Assembly (NCBI GenBank): GCA_023436395.1
Contig: JAEZJJ010000040.1
Location: 62,001-126,000, forward strand
Reading direction: 5' to 3'
Length of the DNA: 64,000 nucleotides
DNA from: Bacillota bacterium
Lineage (GTDB): Bacteria > Bacillota > Clostridia > Lachnospirales > Cellulosilyticaceae
Below the pieces are notes generated by a model, which did not search any database, was not told where the DNA came from, and saw only the letters and a program-made list of their open reading frames with translations. Below are positions 25,780 to 34,403 of this stretch, in pieces. Position 1 is the stretch's first letter. Each line of letters starts with the position of its first letter. Both the position numbers and the translations under genes were made by a program.

Positions 25780-26286
25780 ATGCTAGGAGTTAATTTATTA
25801 TTTGTAGGAATTGTTCTTATCAGTAATGGTGCCTGTAATCTTACCAAGGTAGATCGAAAAGCCACTTCTGTTATCAACCTATTTGTAGGTATTTTATCCC
25901 TGTACTCAAACTTTGTAAATCTCGCACAGGGGAATTATTATGCTGCTGGGACAGGTTTACTTTTTGGTTTTACCTATCTCTTCATTGATATCGACCTACT
26001 CTTTAATCTAGACCAAAGGGCATTTGCATGGTTTTCTACTTTTGTTGCCATTAATGCTGTTATTTTTGGTACCCTTGAAGGCTTCTTAGGGGATCGTTAT
26101 CTTGGCGTTACTCCTGATATCCGTTGGGCCGGTATTTGGTATTTATGGGCTATTTTATGGGGTACTGCCTTTGTAGAAGATATTCTTGGTAAAAAACTTG
26201 GTAAATTTACGCCCTATCTTCAAATCTTTGAAGGTATTGTAACAGCTTGGATTCCAGGTATCCTTATGTTAATTGGTAAATGGTAA
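25780..26286 (+). CDS. ureI: UreI/AmiS-family urea channel
   Basis: 168 residues with six membrane helices, beginning MLGVNLLFVGIVLISNGACN and containing FTYLFIDID and AGIWYLWAILWGTAFVED, which match the UreI/AmiS family of hexameric urea or amide channels. It would let urea enter the cell for the cytosolic urease. It lies 18 bases after ureC. In Streptococcus salivarius ureI is first in the operon; here it follows the structural genes. Whether it is acid-gated, as in Helicobacter, cannot be told. Confidence 0.92.
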   Translation: MLGVNLLFVGIVLISNGACNLTKVDRKATSVINLFVGILSLYSNFVNLAQGNYYAAGTGLLFGFTYLFIDIDLLFNLDQRAFAWFSTFVAINAVIFGTLEGFLGDRYLGVTPDIRWAGIWYLWAILWGTAFVEDILGKKLGKFTPYLQIFEGIVTAWIPGILMLIGKW

Positions 26287-26290
26287 GACT

Positions 26291-26329
26291 AGAAATGGAA
26301 ATTCAATTTTATATTGAATTTCCATTTCT
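26291..26329. promoter_or_regulatory. Perfect 17-bp hairpin between ureI and ureE
   Basis: 26291-26307 pairs with 26313-26329 without mismatch, 5-base loop. No T-run follows (ATTAAATCGG), so it is more likely an mRNA stability or processing element, or a weak terminator that lowers accessory-gene expression, than a full terminator. Confidence 0.75.
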
Positions 26330-26353
26330 ATTAAATCGGAAAGGGGATAAAAA

Positions 26354-26836
26354 ATGATATGTAAAAAAATATTGGGAAATCTTAAAGATGGGCAGCATTT
26401 AAATATGCCTATTGAATATGTGGATATTGAATGGCATGATGCTTTTCATAAAATTCATAAGAAGGTTACTAAAGAGGGAACTGAAATAGGTATTCACCTA
26501 GACAACGACGTTTTAATTCATGGTTTAAAAGAAGGTGACATTCTTTATAGTGATTCTAATAAAGTCATTGCCGTTCACATCCTTCCTTGTGAAGCGATTG
26601 TGGCAAAGGTAGATAGCCATCATACCCATATGATCGCCAAACTGTGCTATGAAATTGGCAATCGACATGCCACTTTATTTTGGGGTGATAATGAGTCTAC
26701 TTTTATTACCCCTTATACAGAACCCACTCTTGCTATGCTACAAAAGCTTCATGGTGTTACTACCAATGTTCAGACTGTTGCTCTTGATTTTAGTAAGGCT
26801 ATTTCTTCATCTATTAACGCTCATACTCACGGTTAG
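26354..26836 (+). CDS. ureE: Urease accessory protein UreE (nickel chaperone)
   Basis: 160 residues. An N-terminal peptide-binding domain with DIEWHDAFHKIHKKVTKEG and LKEGDILYSD is followed by the metal-binding domain with DSHHTHMIAKLCYEIGNRHA, where the first residues supply nickel ligands. The short C-terminal tail ends AHTHG, a modest His tail. UreE hands nickel to UreG and then to apo-urease. Ten bases before ureF. Confidence 0.95.
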   Translation: MICKKILGNLKDGQHLNMPIEYVDIEWHDAFHKIHKKVTKEGTEIGIHLDNDVLIHGLKEGDILYSDSNKVIAVHILPCEAIVAKVDSHHTHMIAKLCYEIGNRHATLFWGDNESTFITPYTEPTLAMLQKLHGVTTNVQTVALDFSKAISSSINAHTHG

Positions 26837-26845
26837 GAAAATACT

Positions 26846-27538
26846 ATGAATAAAGAAAATAACTTCTATTTACTACAAATTAATGATGCTCTTTTTCCCA
26901 TTGGTGCTTATTCACATTCTTACGGCTTAGAAACCTATATCCAAAAGGGGATCTTACAAAATGCTGATGATGCAACCCTATACCTCCACAATAAACTCAA
27001 GTACTCTATTTTGTACTCCGATTTATTAGGAGCACGCCTTGCTTATGAGTATACTCAGCAAGGGAAACTTGATGCACTTCTTAAGTTAAATCTTTTAACC
27101 CACGTCACCAAAACCCCTTTTGAAATACGGGATGCCAGTATTAAACTAGGTTCTAGATTTTTAAAAACCATTAATGCCTTTAAGCCTCCTTATCAATCTG
27201 ATTTTTTCAATACTTTTGCTTCCCATTCACAAGATTCCCCTCCTCATCATTGCTGTTTATATGGTGCTTTTTGTGCTGCCCTAGGTATTAATGAAGAGGA
27301 TACTCTACAACATTATCTTTACAGTCAAACTTCTAGCATTGTTACTACTTGTGTTAAAAGTATTCCACTTAGTCAAACAGATGGTCAAAAAATCTTATCT
27401 TCTTGTTTTCCACTTCTCTTAGAATTACTTAATAAGGTCATGGAACTTGATGAAGATTGGTATGGATGTAGTACACCTGGCTTCGATATACGTAGTATGC
27501 AACATGAAGCCCTTTATTCAAGAATTTATATGTCATAG
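26846..27538 (+). CDS. ureF: Urease accessory protein UreF
   Basis: 230 residues, all helical. The N-terminal block LQINDALFPIGAYSHSYGLETYIQKG is the UreF hallmark, and PGFDIRSMQHEALYSRIYMS at the C-terminus matches the conserved end of the family. UreF bridges UreD and UreG in the maturation complex and acts on the UreG GTPase. Ten bases after ureE; ureG follows after 19 bases. Confidence 0.95.
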   Translation: MNKENNFYLLQINDALFPIGAYSHSYGLETYIQKGILQNADDATLYLHNKLKYSILYSDLLGARLAYEYTQQGKLDALLKLNLLTHVTKTPFEIRDASIKLGSRFLKTINAFKPPYQSDFFNTFASHSQDSPPHHCCLYGAFCAALGINEEDTLQHYLYSQTSSIVTTCVKSIPLSQTDGQKILSSCFPLLLELLNKVMELDEDWYGCSTPGFDIRSMQHEALYSRIYMS

Positions 27539-27557
27539 CTAAAGAAAGGTTGATATA

Positions 27558-28166
27558 ATGTCCTATATTAAAATTGGAGTTGCAGGCCCTGTAGGTTCAG
27601 GTAAAACAGCGCTCATTGAAAAATTAACACGTAAGATGACCAATCATTATAGTATTGGGGTTATTACCAATGATATATATACTAAGGAAGATGCAGAATT
27701 TTTAAGTAGAAATAGCGTCCTTCCCATTGAAAGAATTATTGGTGTAGAAACTGGTGGTTGTCCTCATACAGCCATTCGTGAGGATGCTTCTATGAACCTA
27801 GAAGCAGTAGATGAAATGCTTAAACGTTTTCCAGATATCCAAATTCTATTCATTGAAAGTGGAGGTGACAATCTCTCTGCAACCTTTAGTCCAGAGTTAG
27901 TTGATGCCACTATTTTTGTTATTGATGTAGCAGAAGGTGATAAAATTCCTCGTAAAGGTGGTCCTGGTATTACTAGGTCTGATTTACTGGTCATTAATAA
28001 AATTGATCTGGCACCTTTCGTTGGTGCTGATTTAAAAGTAATGGAAAGAGATTCTATAAAAATGCGTGGAACTAAACCCTTTATTTTTACCAACATTCGT
28101 GGTGATGAAGGGGTAGATGACGTTATTCATTGGATCAAGAAAAATGTATTACTAGAGGGGTGTTAA
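27558..28166 (+). CDS. ureG: Urease accessory GTPase UreG
   Basis: 202 residues of the SIMIBI GTPase class. P-loop GPVGSGKTAL at 10-19, nickel-binding CPH in ETGGCPHTAIRED, Walker B-like FIESGGDN and the guanine motif NKID are all present. GTP-dependent dimerisation delivers nickel to urease. Its stop codon directly abuts the ATG of ureD. Confidence 0.98.
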   Translation: MSYIKIGVAGPVGSGKTALIEKLTRKMTNHYSIGVITNDIYTKEDAEFLSRNSVLPIERIIGVETGGCPHTAIREDASMNLEAVDEMLKRFPDIQILFIESGGDNLSATFSPELVDATIFVIDVAEGDKIPRKGGPGITRSDLLVINKIDLAPFVGADLKVMERDSIKMRGTKPFIFTNIRGDEGVDDVIHWIKKNVLLEGC

Positions 28167-28949
28167 ATGATCAATAACTTCGGAAAAACTTCAAAACTTA
28201 TGATTAAAGCACGCTTCAACAATGAGAAAACAGTGCTAGAGGATGTAGCTTTTACAGCACCCTTTAAAATTATGAAACCCTTCTATGAAAATCAGGATTT
28301 GATGACTATCATGTGTCTTACTGCCTCTGCTGGTATTATGGAAGGAGATGAACAAGAATTTGAGATTTTTGCTAGGGAAGGTGCAAAGCTAGAATTTGTT
28401 TCTCAGTCGTATGAAAAAATTCATAAAATGAATAATGGCTCTGCTCATCGAACAGCAGAGCTTTACGTAGGAAAGGGCGCTTATCTCTATTATAATCCTC
28501 TTCCCACTCTTCCCTTTAAAGACTCAGCCTTTACCAGTAAGCTTAAAGTTCACCTCGAAGATGATACTTCTCAGTTCATCCTCAAGGAAGTACTTTCAGC
28601 TGGAAGATGTGCACGTGGTGAATTATTTCAGTATCGCTATTATCATAATCATGTCCAGATAGAGGAAAGTGGTAAACTCATTTATGTGGATAACACAAAA
28701 CTTCATCCTACATGTATATCACTTAATAGTCTAGGTATGTATGAGCAGTATACACATTTTGGTACATTACTTCTATGCCACATTCCTAAGGATCCTAAAT
28801 GGTTTCAAGCAGTACGTACTCTACTAGATGCCACCGATAATCTAGAAGGTGGTGTAACTCAAGTAAATACTGCAATAATTGTCATTCGTGTACTTGGTTA
28901 TCAAGCTGATAAAATTGAGGACATATTGAACAAGCTCCTAATCATATAA
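28167..28949 (+). CDS. ureD: Urease accessory protein UreD (UreH)
   Basis: 260 residues. Characteristic stretches are FTAPFKIMKPFY, LTASAGIMEGDEQEF, YNPLPTLPFKDSAF and LSAGRCARGELFQYRYY. UreD binds apo-urease directly and forms a tunnel for nickel with UreF and UreG. The start directly follows the ureG stop, with AGAGGGGTG as the ribosome site, so translation is probably coupled. Last of the accessory genes; the nickel importer follows. Confidence 0.95.
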   Translation: MINNFGKTSKLMIKARFNNEKTVLEDVAFTAPFKIMKPFYENQDLMTIMCLTASAGIMEGDEQEFEIFAREGAKLEFVSQSYEKIHKMNNGSAHRTAELYVGKGAYLYYNPLPTLPFKDSAFTSKLKVHLEDDTSQFILKEVLSAGRCARGELFQYRYYHNHVQIEESGKLIYVDNTKLHPTCISLNSLGMYEQYTHFGTLLLCHIPKDPKWFQAVRTLLDATDNLEGGVTQVNTAIIVIRVLGYQADKIEDILNKLLII

Positions 28950-28982
28950 TCTATAGACTACATCATTAGGAGGTTTTTATAT

Positions 28983-30029
28983 ATGCACATGGCAGACGCA
29001 CTTATCACTCCTGTTGTCTCAGGCGCAATGTATCTTGCTTCAGGAGCAACCCTCATATATGGACTAAAAAAAGTTAAGCTACAAGAGAATTTGAAAATAA
29101 TTTCTTTAATGGGTATCATGGGGGCCTTTGTTTTTTCCTCACAAATGATTAATTTTACCATCCCAGGTACTGGTTCATCAGGTCATTTTTGTGGCACTAT
29201 ACTTTTATCTGCTATTCTAGGCCCCTATGCAGCCTTTTTAACAATGTCAGGCATCTTACTCCTTCAATGTTTACTCTTTGCTGATGGTGGTTTACTCGCA
29301 CTTGGCTGCAACATATGGAATATGGCCTTTTATGGATGTTTTATTGGGGGAGGTATTATTTGGAGTATTTTTATGAAAGGGAGAATAACACGCTCTAAAA
29401 TGATTGGTGTATCTATGTTAGGTAGCATCCTTGCGCTACAATTAGGTGCTTTTTCAGTTGTACTTCAAACATCCATTTCTGGTGTGACAGAACTGCCTTT
29501 AAATCTTTTTCTCCTCACAATGCAACCTATTCATCTTGCAATAGGTATTGTAGAAGGCCTCATTACTTCTGCTGTTCTTTGCTTTATCTATATTACGCGT
29601 CCTGAGCTTTTGTGGCTTCCTTCCCATCCTAAGGGCTCAGTGATATACAGCGCTGCACATATTTCCTTTAAATCTATACTTTGTATTTTGGCAGCATCTG
29701 CATTAGTTATAGGTGGGTTACTCTCACTTTTTGCTTCTACTAATCCTGATGGTTTAGAATGGTCTATTGCTAAAGCAACTAGCGGAAGTGAACTCTCTGC
29801 TTCAGGTGCTGCTTATGAGTACGCTCATTCCATCCAAAATCAAACTGCTCTTTTACCTGATTATGCTTTCAAAAATTCCGAGTCTGTTTTAGGAACTTCA
29901 TTCTCTGGTATTATTGGGTGTCTGTTAATCATCGGTTTATGTCTAGGAAGTTGCTTTATATTACGTCTTACACAACGCAAAAAACGACACATAGATCATA
30001 TACAAGAAGACATTTCTTATTATGAGTAA
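28983..30029 (+). CDS. nikMN: Nickel ECF transporter substrate-specific component NikMN (CbiM-like with PDGLE domain)
   Basis: 348 residues. It begins MHMADALITP, giving the His2 metal site that needs the exact N-terminus, and continues as a CbiM/NikM integral membrane protein. After residue ~225 there is a NikN-like module with a helix, an extracytoplasmic segment holding NPDGLEWS and a final helix, so NikM and NikN are fused. AGGAGG stands nine bases before ATG 28983. Location after ureD implies nickel, not cobalt, for urease; this corresponds to ureM of S. salivarius. Overlaps nikQ by 8 bases. Confidence 0.92.
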   Translation: MHMADALITPVVSGAMYLASGATLIYGLKKVKLQENLKIISLMGIMGAFVFSSQMINFTIPGTGSSGHFCGTILLSAILGPYAAFLTMSGILLLQCLLFADGGLLALGCNIWNMAFYGCFIGGGIIWSIFMKGRITRSKMIGVSMLGSILALQLGAFSVVLQTSISGVTELPLNLFLLTMQPIHLAIGIVEGLITSAVLCFIYITRPELLWLPSHPKGSVIYSAAHISFKSILCILAASALVIGGLLSLFASTNPDGLEWSIAKATSGSELSASGAAYEYAHSIQNQTALLPDYAFKNSESVLGTSFSGIIGCLLIIGLCLGSCFILRLTQRKKRHIDHIQEDISYYE

Positions 30030-30798
30030 AATTGAACATATTATAAAATCTATTTATTTTCTAGAAGAAAACTCTAGACAAAAGTTATGGATTAATCAAC
30101 TCCATCCCTTAGCTAAACTCCTTGTCTCCATATCTTATATCTACATTGTTGTTTCTTTTCCCAAATATGCACTCTTTCCACTACTAACTATGTGTTGTTA
30201 TCCACTCATCACCATAACTCTAGCTCGTATTTCTCTTAAAGCTATGTTGCACCAAATACGTGTCCTTCTTGTTTTAGTCTGCATGGTGGGTATCTTTAAC
30301 CCTCTATTTGACCATCAAATTCTAACAAAAATAGGTCCTCTCTCTTTTACTACCGGTATGCTTTCTATGGTAACACTCATGCTAAAGGGAATCTTTTCTG
30401 TTGTTGCCTCTTACCTTCTTATCGCCACTACAAGTATGGAGGAAATTTGTTCTGCTCTGAAGAGTTTTCATTTACCTGATAGCTTGATCTCCATCCTGTT
30501 ATTAAGCTACCGCTATTTCATTATGTTTCTTTCTGAACTTAATCAAATGTCTGAGGCTTACCAGCTAAGAGCTGTTAAGCAAAAAGGGCTTCATATTAAA
30601 GCATGGGGGTCTTTTGTGGGCCACTTCCTACTCCGTAGTCTAGATAGAGCCAATGAAATTTTTGAAAGCATGATATTGCGAGGATTTCATGGCAACTTAA
30701 CTGTAAGATCTATTGATAAACCCTCACTCCTTAGTCTGCTCTATACTATCATTTGGCTTATTATTTTTTTAATAGTTCGCTTAATCTTATGCCATTAA
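30022..30798 (+). CDS. nikQ: ECF transporter transmembrane (T) component NikQ
   Basis: 258 residues with about five membrane helices. The T-component couples the ATPase to the substrate-binding membrane protein through two Ala-Arg-Gly-type motifs; here AYQLRAVKQKGL and ESMILRGFHG stand at those positions. It overlaps the end of nikMN by 8 bases, which points to coupled translation. Together with NikO it powers nickel uptake. Confidence 0.92.
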   Translation: MSKIEHIIKSIYFLEENSRQKLWINQLHPLAKLLVSISYIYIVVSFPKYALFPLLTMCCYPLITITLARISLKAMLHQIRVLLVLVCMVGIFNPLFDHQILTKIGPLSFTTGMLSMVTLMLKGIFSVVASYLLIATTSMEEICSALKSFHLPDSLISILLLSYRYFIMFLSELNQMSEAYQLRAVKQKGLHIKAWGSFVGHFLLRSLDRANEIFESMILRGFHGNLTVRSIDKPSLLSLLYTIIWLIIFLIVRLILCH

Positions 30799-30841
30799 TT
30801 TTCTGATACACTACGCATTTAATCCATTAGGTGGTATGTCT

Positions 30842-31582
30842 ATGCAAAGTCTAAGAATTAACGCTCTCCACTTTTCTTATGATAATCAAAAAGAAATCTT
30901 ATCCAACATTAATCTAGATGTTTCCACTTCTCAGTCTATTGGCATTATAGGACCTAATGGCGTTGGAAAATCTACGTTATTAAAATTGCTAGTGGGTCTA
31001 CACCCCTTTGAGCATGGAACGATTACCATTAACAATATGCTTCTTAATAAAAATAATTTAGCCATGATTCGTGAAAAAATTGGGTATGTCTTTCAGGACT
31101 CTGAGCATCAGTTATTTATGCCTACTGTTTTTGATGACGTTGCCTTCGGACCACGTAATTATGGCTATTCTCCTGAGATGATTCGTTTATGTGTTATGCA
31201 AGCTCTTCAAAATGTACATATGGAAGCCTTTAAAGATACACCCATTTATCAACTTTCTGGTGGGCAAAAAAAATTAGTATCTATTGCTACTATCCTCTCT
31301 ATGAATCCTAGTATCATTTTATTAGATGAACCCTCTAGTACTTTAGACCCTCGAAATAGAAAACATCTTATTACTATCTTAAATGATATGAATATCTTAA
31401 AAATCATTGCTTCTCATGATTTAGATTTTATTTATGACACTTGTGATAGGACACTTCTACTCTCCCATGGCACCATCATAGCTGACGGTGCTACACATGA
31501 CATATTAAAAGATGAAATCCTCCTTAAAAATAATGGTCTTGAACTGCCTCTTAGATTTCATTCTAATAATACTATAAACTGA
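30842..31582 (+). CDS. nikO: ECF transporter ATPase NikO
   Basis: 246 residues of the CbiO/EcfA type. Walker A GPNGVGKST near residue 40, Q-loop FQDSEHQLF (typical of ECF ATPases), signature LSGGQKK, Walker B IILLDEPSS and the switch histidine in ASHDLDF are all seen. I use ATG 30842, seven bases after AGGTGG; an earlier ATG is too close. Only one ATPase is encoded, so it should act as a homodimer. Last gene of the urease cluster, followed by a terminator. Confidence 0.94.
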   Translation: MQSLRINALHFSYDNQKEILSNINLDVSTSQSIGIIGPNGVGKSTLLKLLVGLHPFEHGTITINNMLLNKNNLAMIREKIGYVFQDSEHQLFMPTVFDDVAFGPRNYGYSPEMIRLCVMQALQNVHMEAFKDTPIYQLSGGQKKLVSIATILSMNPSIILLDEPSSTLDPRNRKHLITILNDMNILKIIASHDLDFIYDTCDRTLLLSHGTIIADGATHDILKDEILLKNNGLELPLRFHSNNTIN

Positions 31583-31587
31583 CAAAA

Positions 31588-31633
31588 CAAAAGGAACACA
31601 CTGACTTCTTCTTAGTCAATGTGCTCCTTTTAC
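31588..31633 (+). terminator. Terminator of the urease/nickel cluster
   Basis: Long interrupted stem AAAAGGA-CACACTGACT / AGTCA-TGTG-TCCTTTT (31588-31631) with TTTTAC following. Confidence 0.85.
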
Positions 31634-31689
31634 TCTACAAGTAGTAAGCATTCATCTAATACTTCTTTTGAAATTTCATTCATGTTCAT
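31630..31689 (-). CDS. Possible 19-residue peptide gene
   Basis: ATG 31689 follows GAGGTG by four bases (or ATG 31683 by ten) and opens a short frame, MNMNEISKEVLDECLLLVE, ending at TAA within the nikO terminator. The peptide is acidic with one cysteine and resembles an amphipathic helix. A pair of 11-bp direct repeats lies about 50-80 bases upstream. I do not recognise it; it may be a small regulatory peptide or the leftover start of a lost gene. Confidence 0.35.
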   Translation of the reverse strand: MNMNEISKEVLDECLLLVE

Positions 31690-31736
31690 GTTTCACCTCG
31701 CTTTAATATACTATCTCTATTCTATTAAAGCACTTC

Positions 31737-31770
31737 TATATTAAGATCAGCCTGCCATTTATATTAAGAT
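31737..31770. repeat. Direct repeats upstream of the small peptide gene
   Basis: TATATTAAGAT at 31737-31747 and again at 31760-31770, start-to-start spacing 23 bases (about two helical turns), like a paired binding site for a response regulator. Confidence 0.45.
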
Positions 31771-31816
31771 TAGGTTAAATCTTTTTATAGGTGAACAATA
31801 TGCAGATTATATCCTC

Positions 31817-32224
31817 TTAATAGCAAAGGTAATATTTCTTTACTATAGCAATAACTTCTCTAGCTTGCTCAGCTTGATTCTTAGGAACTTTAAAAGAAAT
31901 AGGTGCACTGTAAGGAATTCCACTACTATTAGTCACCGTATTACCATCTATCCCTATTTTAATATCTACATCTAAATCAAAATTCCCTGCTGTTTCATAG
32001 GAAACACTTTTAACATTCTTTTTTGGAAAAAATTTTACTTCTACCTTTTTACCTGTTACACCTTGTACATCTACCATATAGATACCGAGGTTAGTAAATA
32101 CAACAGAATCTCTCATAAATTGATAGGAGCTAATTACAGTTTCGTCCTCAAAAAAGAATTCTTTAACGTAACTAAGATCTGCCCCTATATTAGCCTTACC
32201 TGTTAGCATATCATATAATCCCAT
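31817..32224 (-). CDS. PH domain-containing protein (bacterial PH, YvbH-like)
   Basis: 135 residues that make up a single bacterial pleckstrin-homology domain of the PF08000 type: LSYVKEFFFEDETVISSYQFMRDSV, FTNLGIYMVD and VKFFPKKNVKSVSYETAG are characteristic. No membrane segment or signal peptide, so cytosolic. These proteins form ring-like oligomers; their role is unknown. AGGAGG precedes the ATG at 32224. It stands alone, convergent with nikO. Confidence 0.8.
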   Translation of the reverse strand: MGLYDMLTGKANIGADLSYVKEFFFEDETVISSYQFMRDSVVFTNLGIYMVDVQGVTGKKVEVKFFPKKNVKSVSYETAGNFDLDVDIKIGIDGNTVTNSSGIPYSAPISFKVPKNQAEQAREVIAIVKKYYLCY

Positions 32225-32376
32225 ATTGTCCTCCTATTATTTTAGTTATTTAATATTAAATTATATCTAAATTATTAATTATTTTATAATCATTTAAAAT
32301 ATTATATATATTTATATATATTTGTTAAAAATCTTAATAGAAGCTACTTTAAGTTTTTGTGTTTTAAAATTGGAAG

Positions 32377-32850
32377 TTATCTACTCCTTTTATATGCCTT
32401 ATAATGTGGCCTTTCACAACTCTTTTCCCAAAAAGCTTCTATTCCACACTCCTTTATTGTTTGATTACCTTCAAACCACTGCATATGTACTTCTTCTTCA
32501 AAAATTTCCTGTGTTTTATCACAAGGAAATTCATTACACTCACCACAATAATCAACATTATGTTCTTTTGTACATTCAAGAATAAAACATCCCTTTATGC
32601 TACATCCATGATGTTCTCTGTTCCGACATCCAGAGCACTTACTTGTACTATATTTGGACAACTCTTCCTCGAAAATTTTAAATCGTTCTACTTCATTTTG
32701 AGAATGCTTTTCATAAAATTCACACATTCCTTCCATATATTTTGATAATTGTTTTGCTGATTGTGAAATGATCCCATATTCATATGCGCAGCACGTATGG
32801 CATATTAAAGAACATGGTGCTATTTTTTCTAATAATTCTTCTCTCTTCAC
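32377..32850 (-). CDS. Cysteine-rich DUF3795 protein
   Basis: 157 residues from GTG 32850, which stands well behind GAGGGTG; an upstream ATG at 32868 has no ribosome site. It holds many cysteines in CSLICHTCCAYE near the N-terminus, KCSGCRNREHHGCSIKGCFILEC in the middle and YCGECNEFPCDK later, as in DUF3795, a probable zinc-binding family. The C-terminal part is helical. Function unknown. Between the PH gene and the pur operon with no partner. Confidence 0.8.
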   Translation of the reverse strand: MKREELLEKIAPCSLICHTCCAYEYGIISQSAKQLSKYMEGMCEFYEKHSQNEVERFKIFEEELSKYSTSKCSGCRNREHHGCSIKGCFILECTKEHNVDYCGECNEFPCDKTQEIFEEEVHMQWFEGNQTIKECGIEAFWEKSCERPHYKAYKRSR

Positions 32851-33030
32851 AAAATCACCCTCTATCATTTATTGACTACTATCATTAGATGTTAATAGTT
32901 TATATTCCTTCATACATTATTTCCTTAAAATTCTCATTTATAAACTCAATACATAACAAGTATCTATTCTTATTGACAAACTCTTTACATAGTATATCAC
33001 ATTAGTAATGTAATGTTTTGTCGTTTCATA

Positions 33031-33060
33031 AAAAATAGGACCAAGTTTTTACCTGATCCC
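33031..33060 (-). terminator. Terminator of the pur operon
   Basis: 10-bp stem including G-T pairs (33037-33046 with 33051-33060), TTTT loop; minus strand continues ATTTTTTATG. About 90 bases past the purD stop. Confidence 0.75.
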
Positions 33061-33149
33061 ACTTAGAACTGTTCTAATTATTTTTTGTTATTTATTTACT
33101 TTATATTTCTCCTAGATTCATAATACCTTCACTATCAAAACCTATACAT

Positions 33150-34403
33150 CTATTGGGCTATATCATTTCTATACTGCATACCCTCAAAATTAATCTTTTT
33201 CACTTCATTATAAATATTTGTTCTAGCCTCACTTAAACTTGTCCCTAAGCTTGTAATAGCAAGTACACGACCTCCATCTGTTTGGATTGTATCTCCTACT
33301 TTCTTAGTTCCTGCATGGAATAAGTAGGTCTCATCATTTAAATATTCAAGACCTGTAATAATATCTCCTTTATGTGAAGTCTCTGGGTAACCTTTGCTTG
33401 CCAAAACCAAAGTTACACTTTGTCTTTCATCCCATTCAATAGGTGTAGTAGCTAAGTTTCCTTTGATACAAGCCTCCATGATTTGAATTAAATCTGTTTT
33501 TAATCTTGGAAGTACACTTTGTGTTTCTGGATCCCCAAAACGCACATTGAATTCTAGAACTTTTGGGTTATTTCCTTCTATCATAAGACCAATAAACAGA
33601 ATACCTTTAAATTTAAGATTTTCTTTCTTAAAACCTTTAATAATAGGCTCTAAAATTTGACTATCAATATTGGCTCTTACCTCTGGTGTGATAATTGGAT
33701 TGGGTGAAAAACCGCCCATACCGCCAGTATTAAGCCCTTTGTCCCCATCTAAAGCACGTTTGTAGTCCCTAGCTGTTTCCATTGGAATAATACTTTCTCC
33801 ATCTACAAAACAAAGAAGTGAAGCTTCTGTTCCTGTAAGAAATTCTTCTAGAACAATCGTGCTTCCTGCCCCTTCAAATTTACCATCAAAAATTTCTCTA
33901 ATACCTGCTTCTGCCTCTTCATAAGTCTCACAAATCAGTACCCCTTTTCCTGCAGCTAATCCATCTGCTTTAACAACTACTGGTAAGTTAAAGTTTTTTG
34001 CTTCTGCCACACAAGCTTCTACTGCATCACTGTTAAAACTAGCATAACCAGCTGTAGGGATATGATTACGCATTAAAAATTGCTTTGTAAAATGTTTACT
34101 TCCTTCAAACTGTGCACATTCTTTATTAGGCCCAAATACTTTAAGTCCTCTTTTTTCAAAAACATCTACAATCCCCATTACAAGTGGTATCTCTGGTCCT
34201 ACAATTGTAAGGTCCACATGGTTTTCTTCTGCAAAATCTGCTAGATCATAAAGTGCCTCCACTTTGATAGGTACATTTGTAAAAGTTTCTTCTGTTCCCC
34301 CATTACCTGGTGCTACAAAAATCTCAGCTTCGGGATGAAAACGTCTCACTGTATGTGCAATGGCTGATTCTCTCCCACCATTTCCTACGATTAATATTTT
34401 CAT
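33150..34403 (-). CDS. purD: Phosphoribosylamine-glycine ligase
   Basis: 417 residues, ATP-grasp enzyme making GAR from phosphoribosylamine, glycine and ATP (step 2 of IMP synthesis). Seen are VGNGGRESAIAH at the N-terminus, FGPNKECAQFEGSKHFTKQF, VKADGLAAGKGV, TGGMGGFSPNP and VLEFNVRFGDPETQ (metal ligands). It overlaps purN by four bases (ATGA), and is the last gene of the operon. Confidence 0.98.
   Translation of the reverse strand: MKILIVGNGGRESAIAHTVRRFHPEAEIFVAPGNGGTEETFTNVPIKVEALYDLADFAEENHVDLTIVGPEIPLVMGIVDVFEKRGLKVFGPNKECAQFEGSKHFTKQFLMRNHIPTAGYASFNSDAVEACVAEAKNFNLPVVVKADGLAAGKGVLICETYEEAEAGIREIFDGKFEGAGSTIVLEEFLTGTEASLLCFVDGESIIPMETARDYKRALDGDKGLNTGGMGGFSPNPIITPEVRANIDSQILEPIIKGFKKENLKFKGILFIGLMIEGNNPKVLEFNVRFGDPETQSVLPRLKTDLIQIMEACIKGNLATTPIEWDERQSVTLVLASKGYPETSHKGDIITGLEYLNDETYLFHAGTKKVGDTIQTDGGRVLAITSLGTSLSEARTNIYNEVKKINFEGMQYRNDIAQ

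Noticed and set aside
33000..33012. Palindrome ACATTAGTAATGT after the pur operon
   Set aside because: Short, AT-rich and not next to a promoter I can identify; likely chance.
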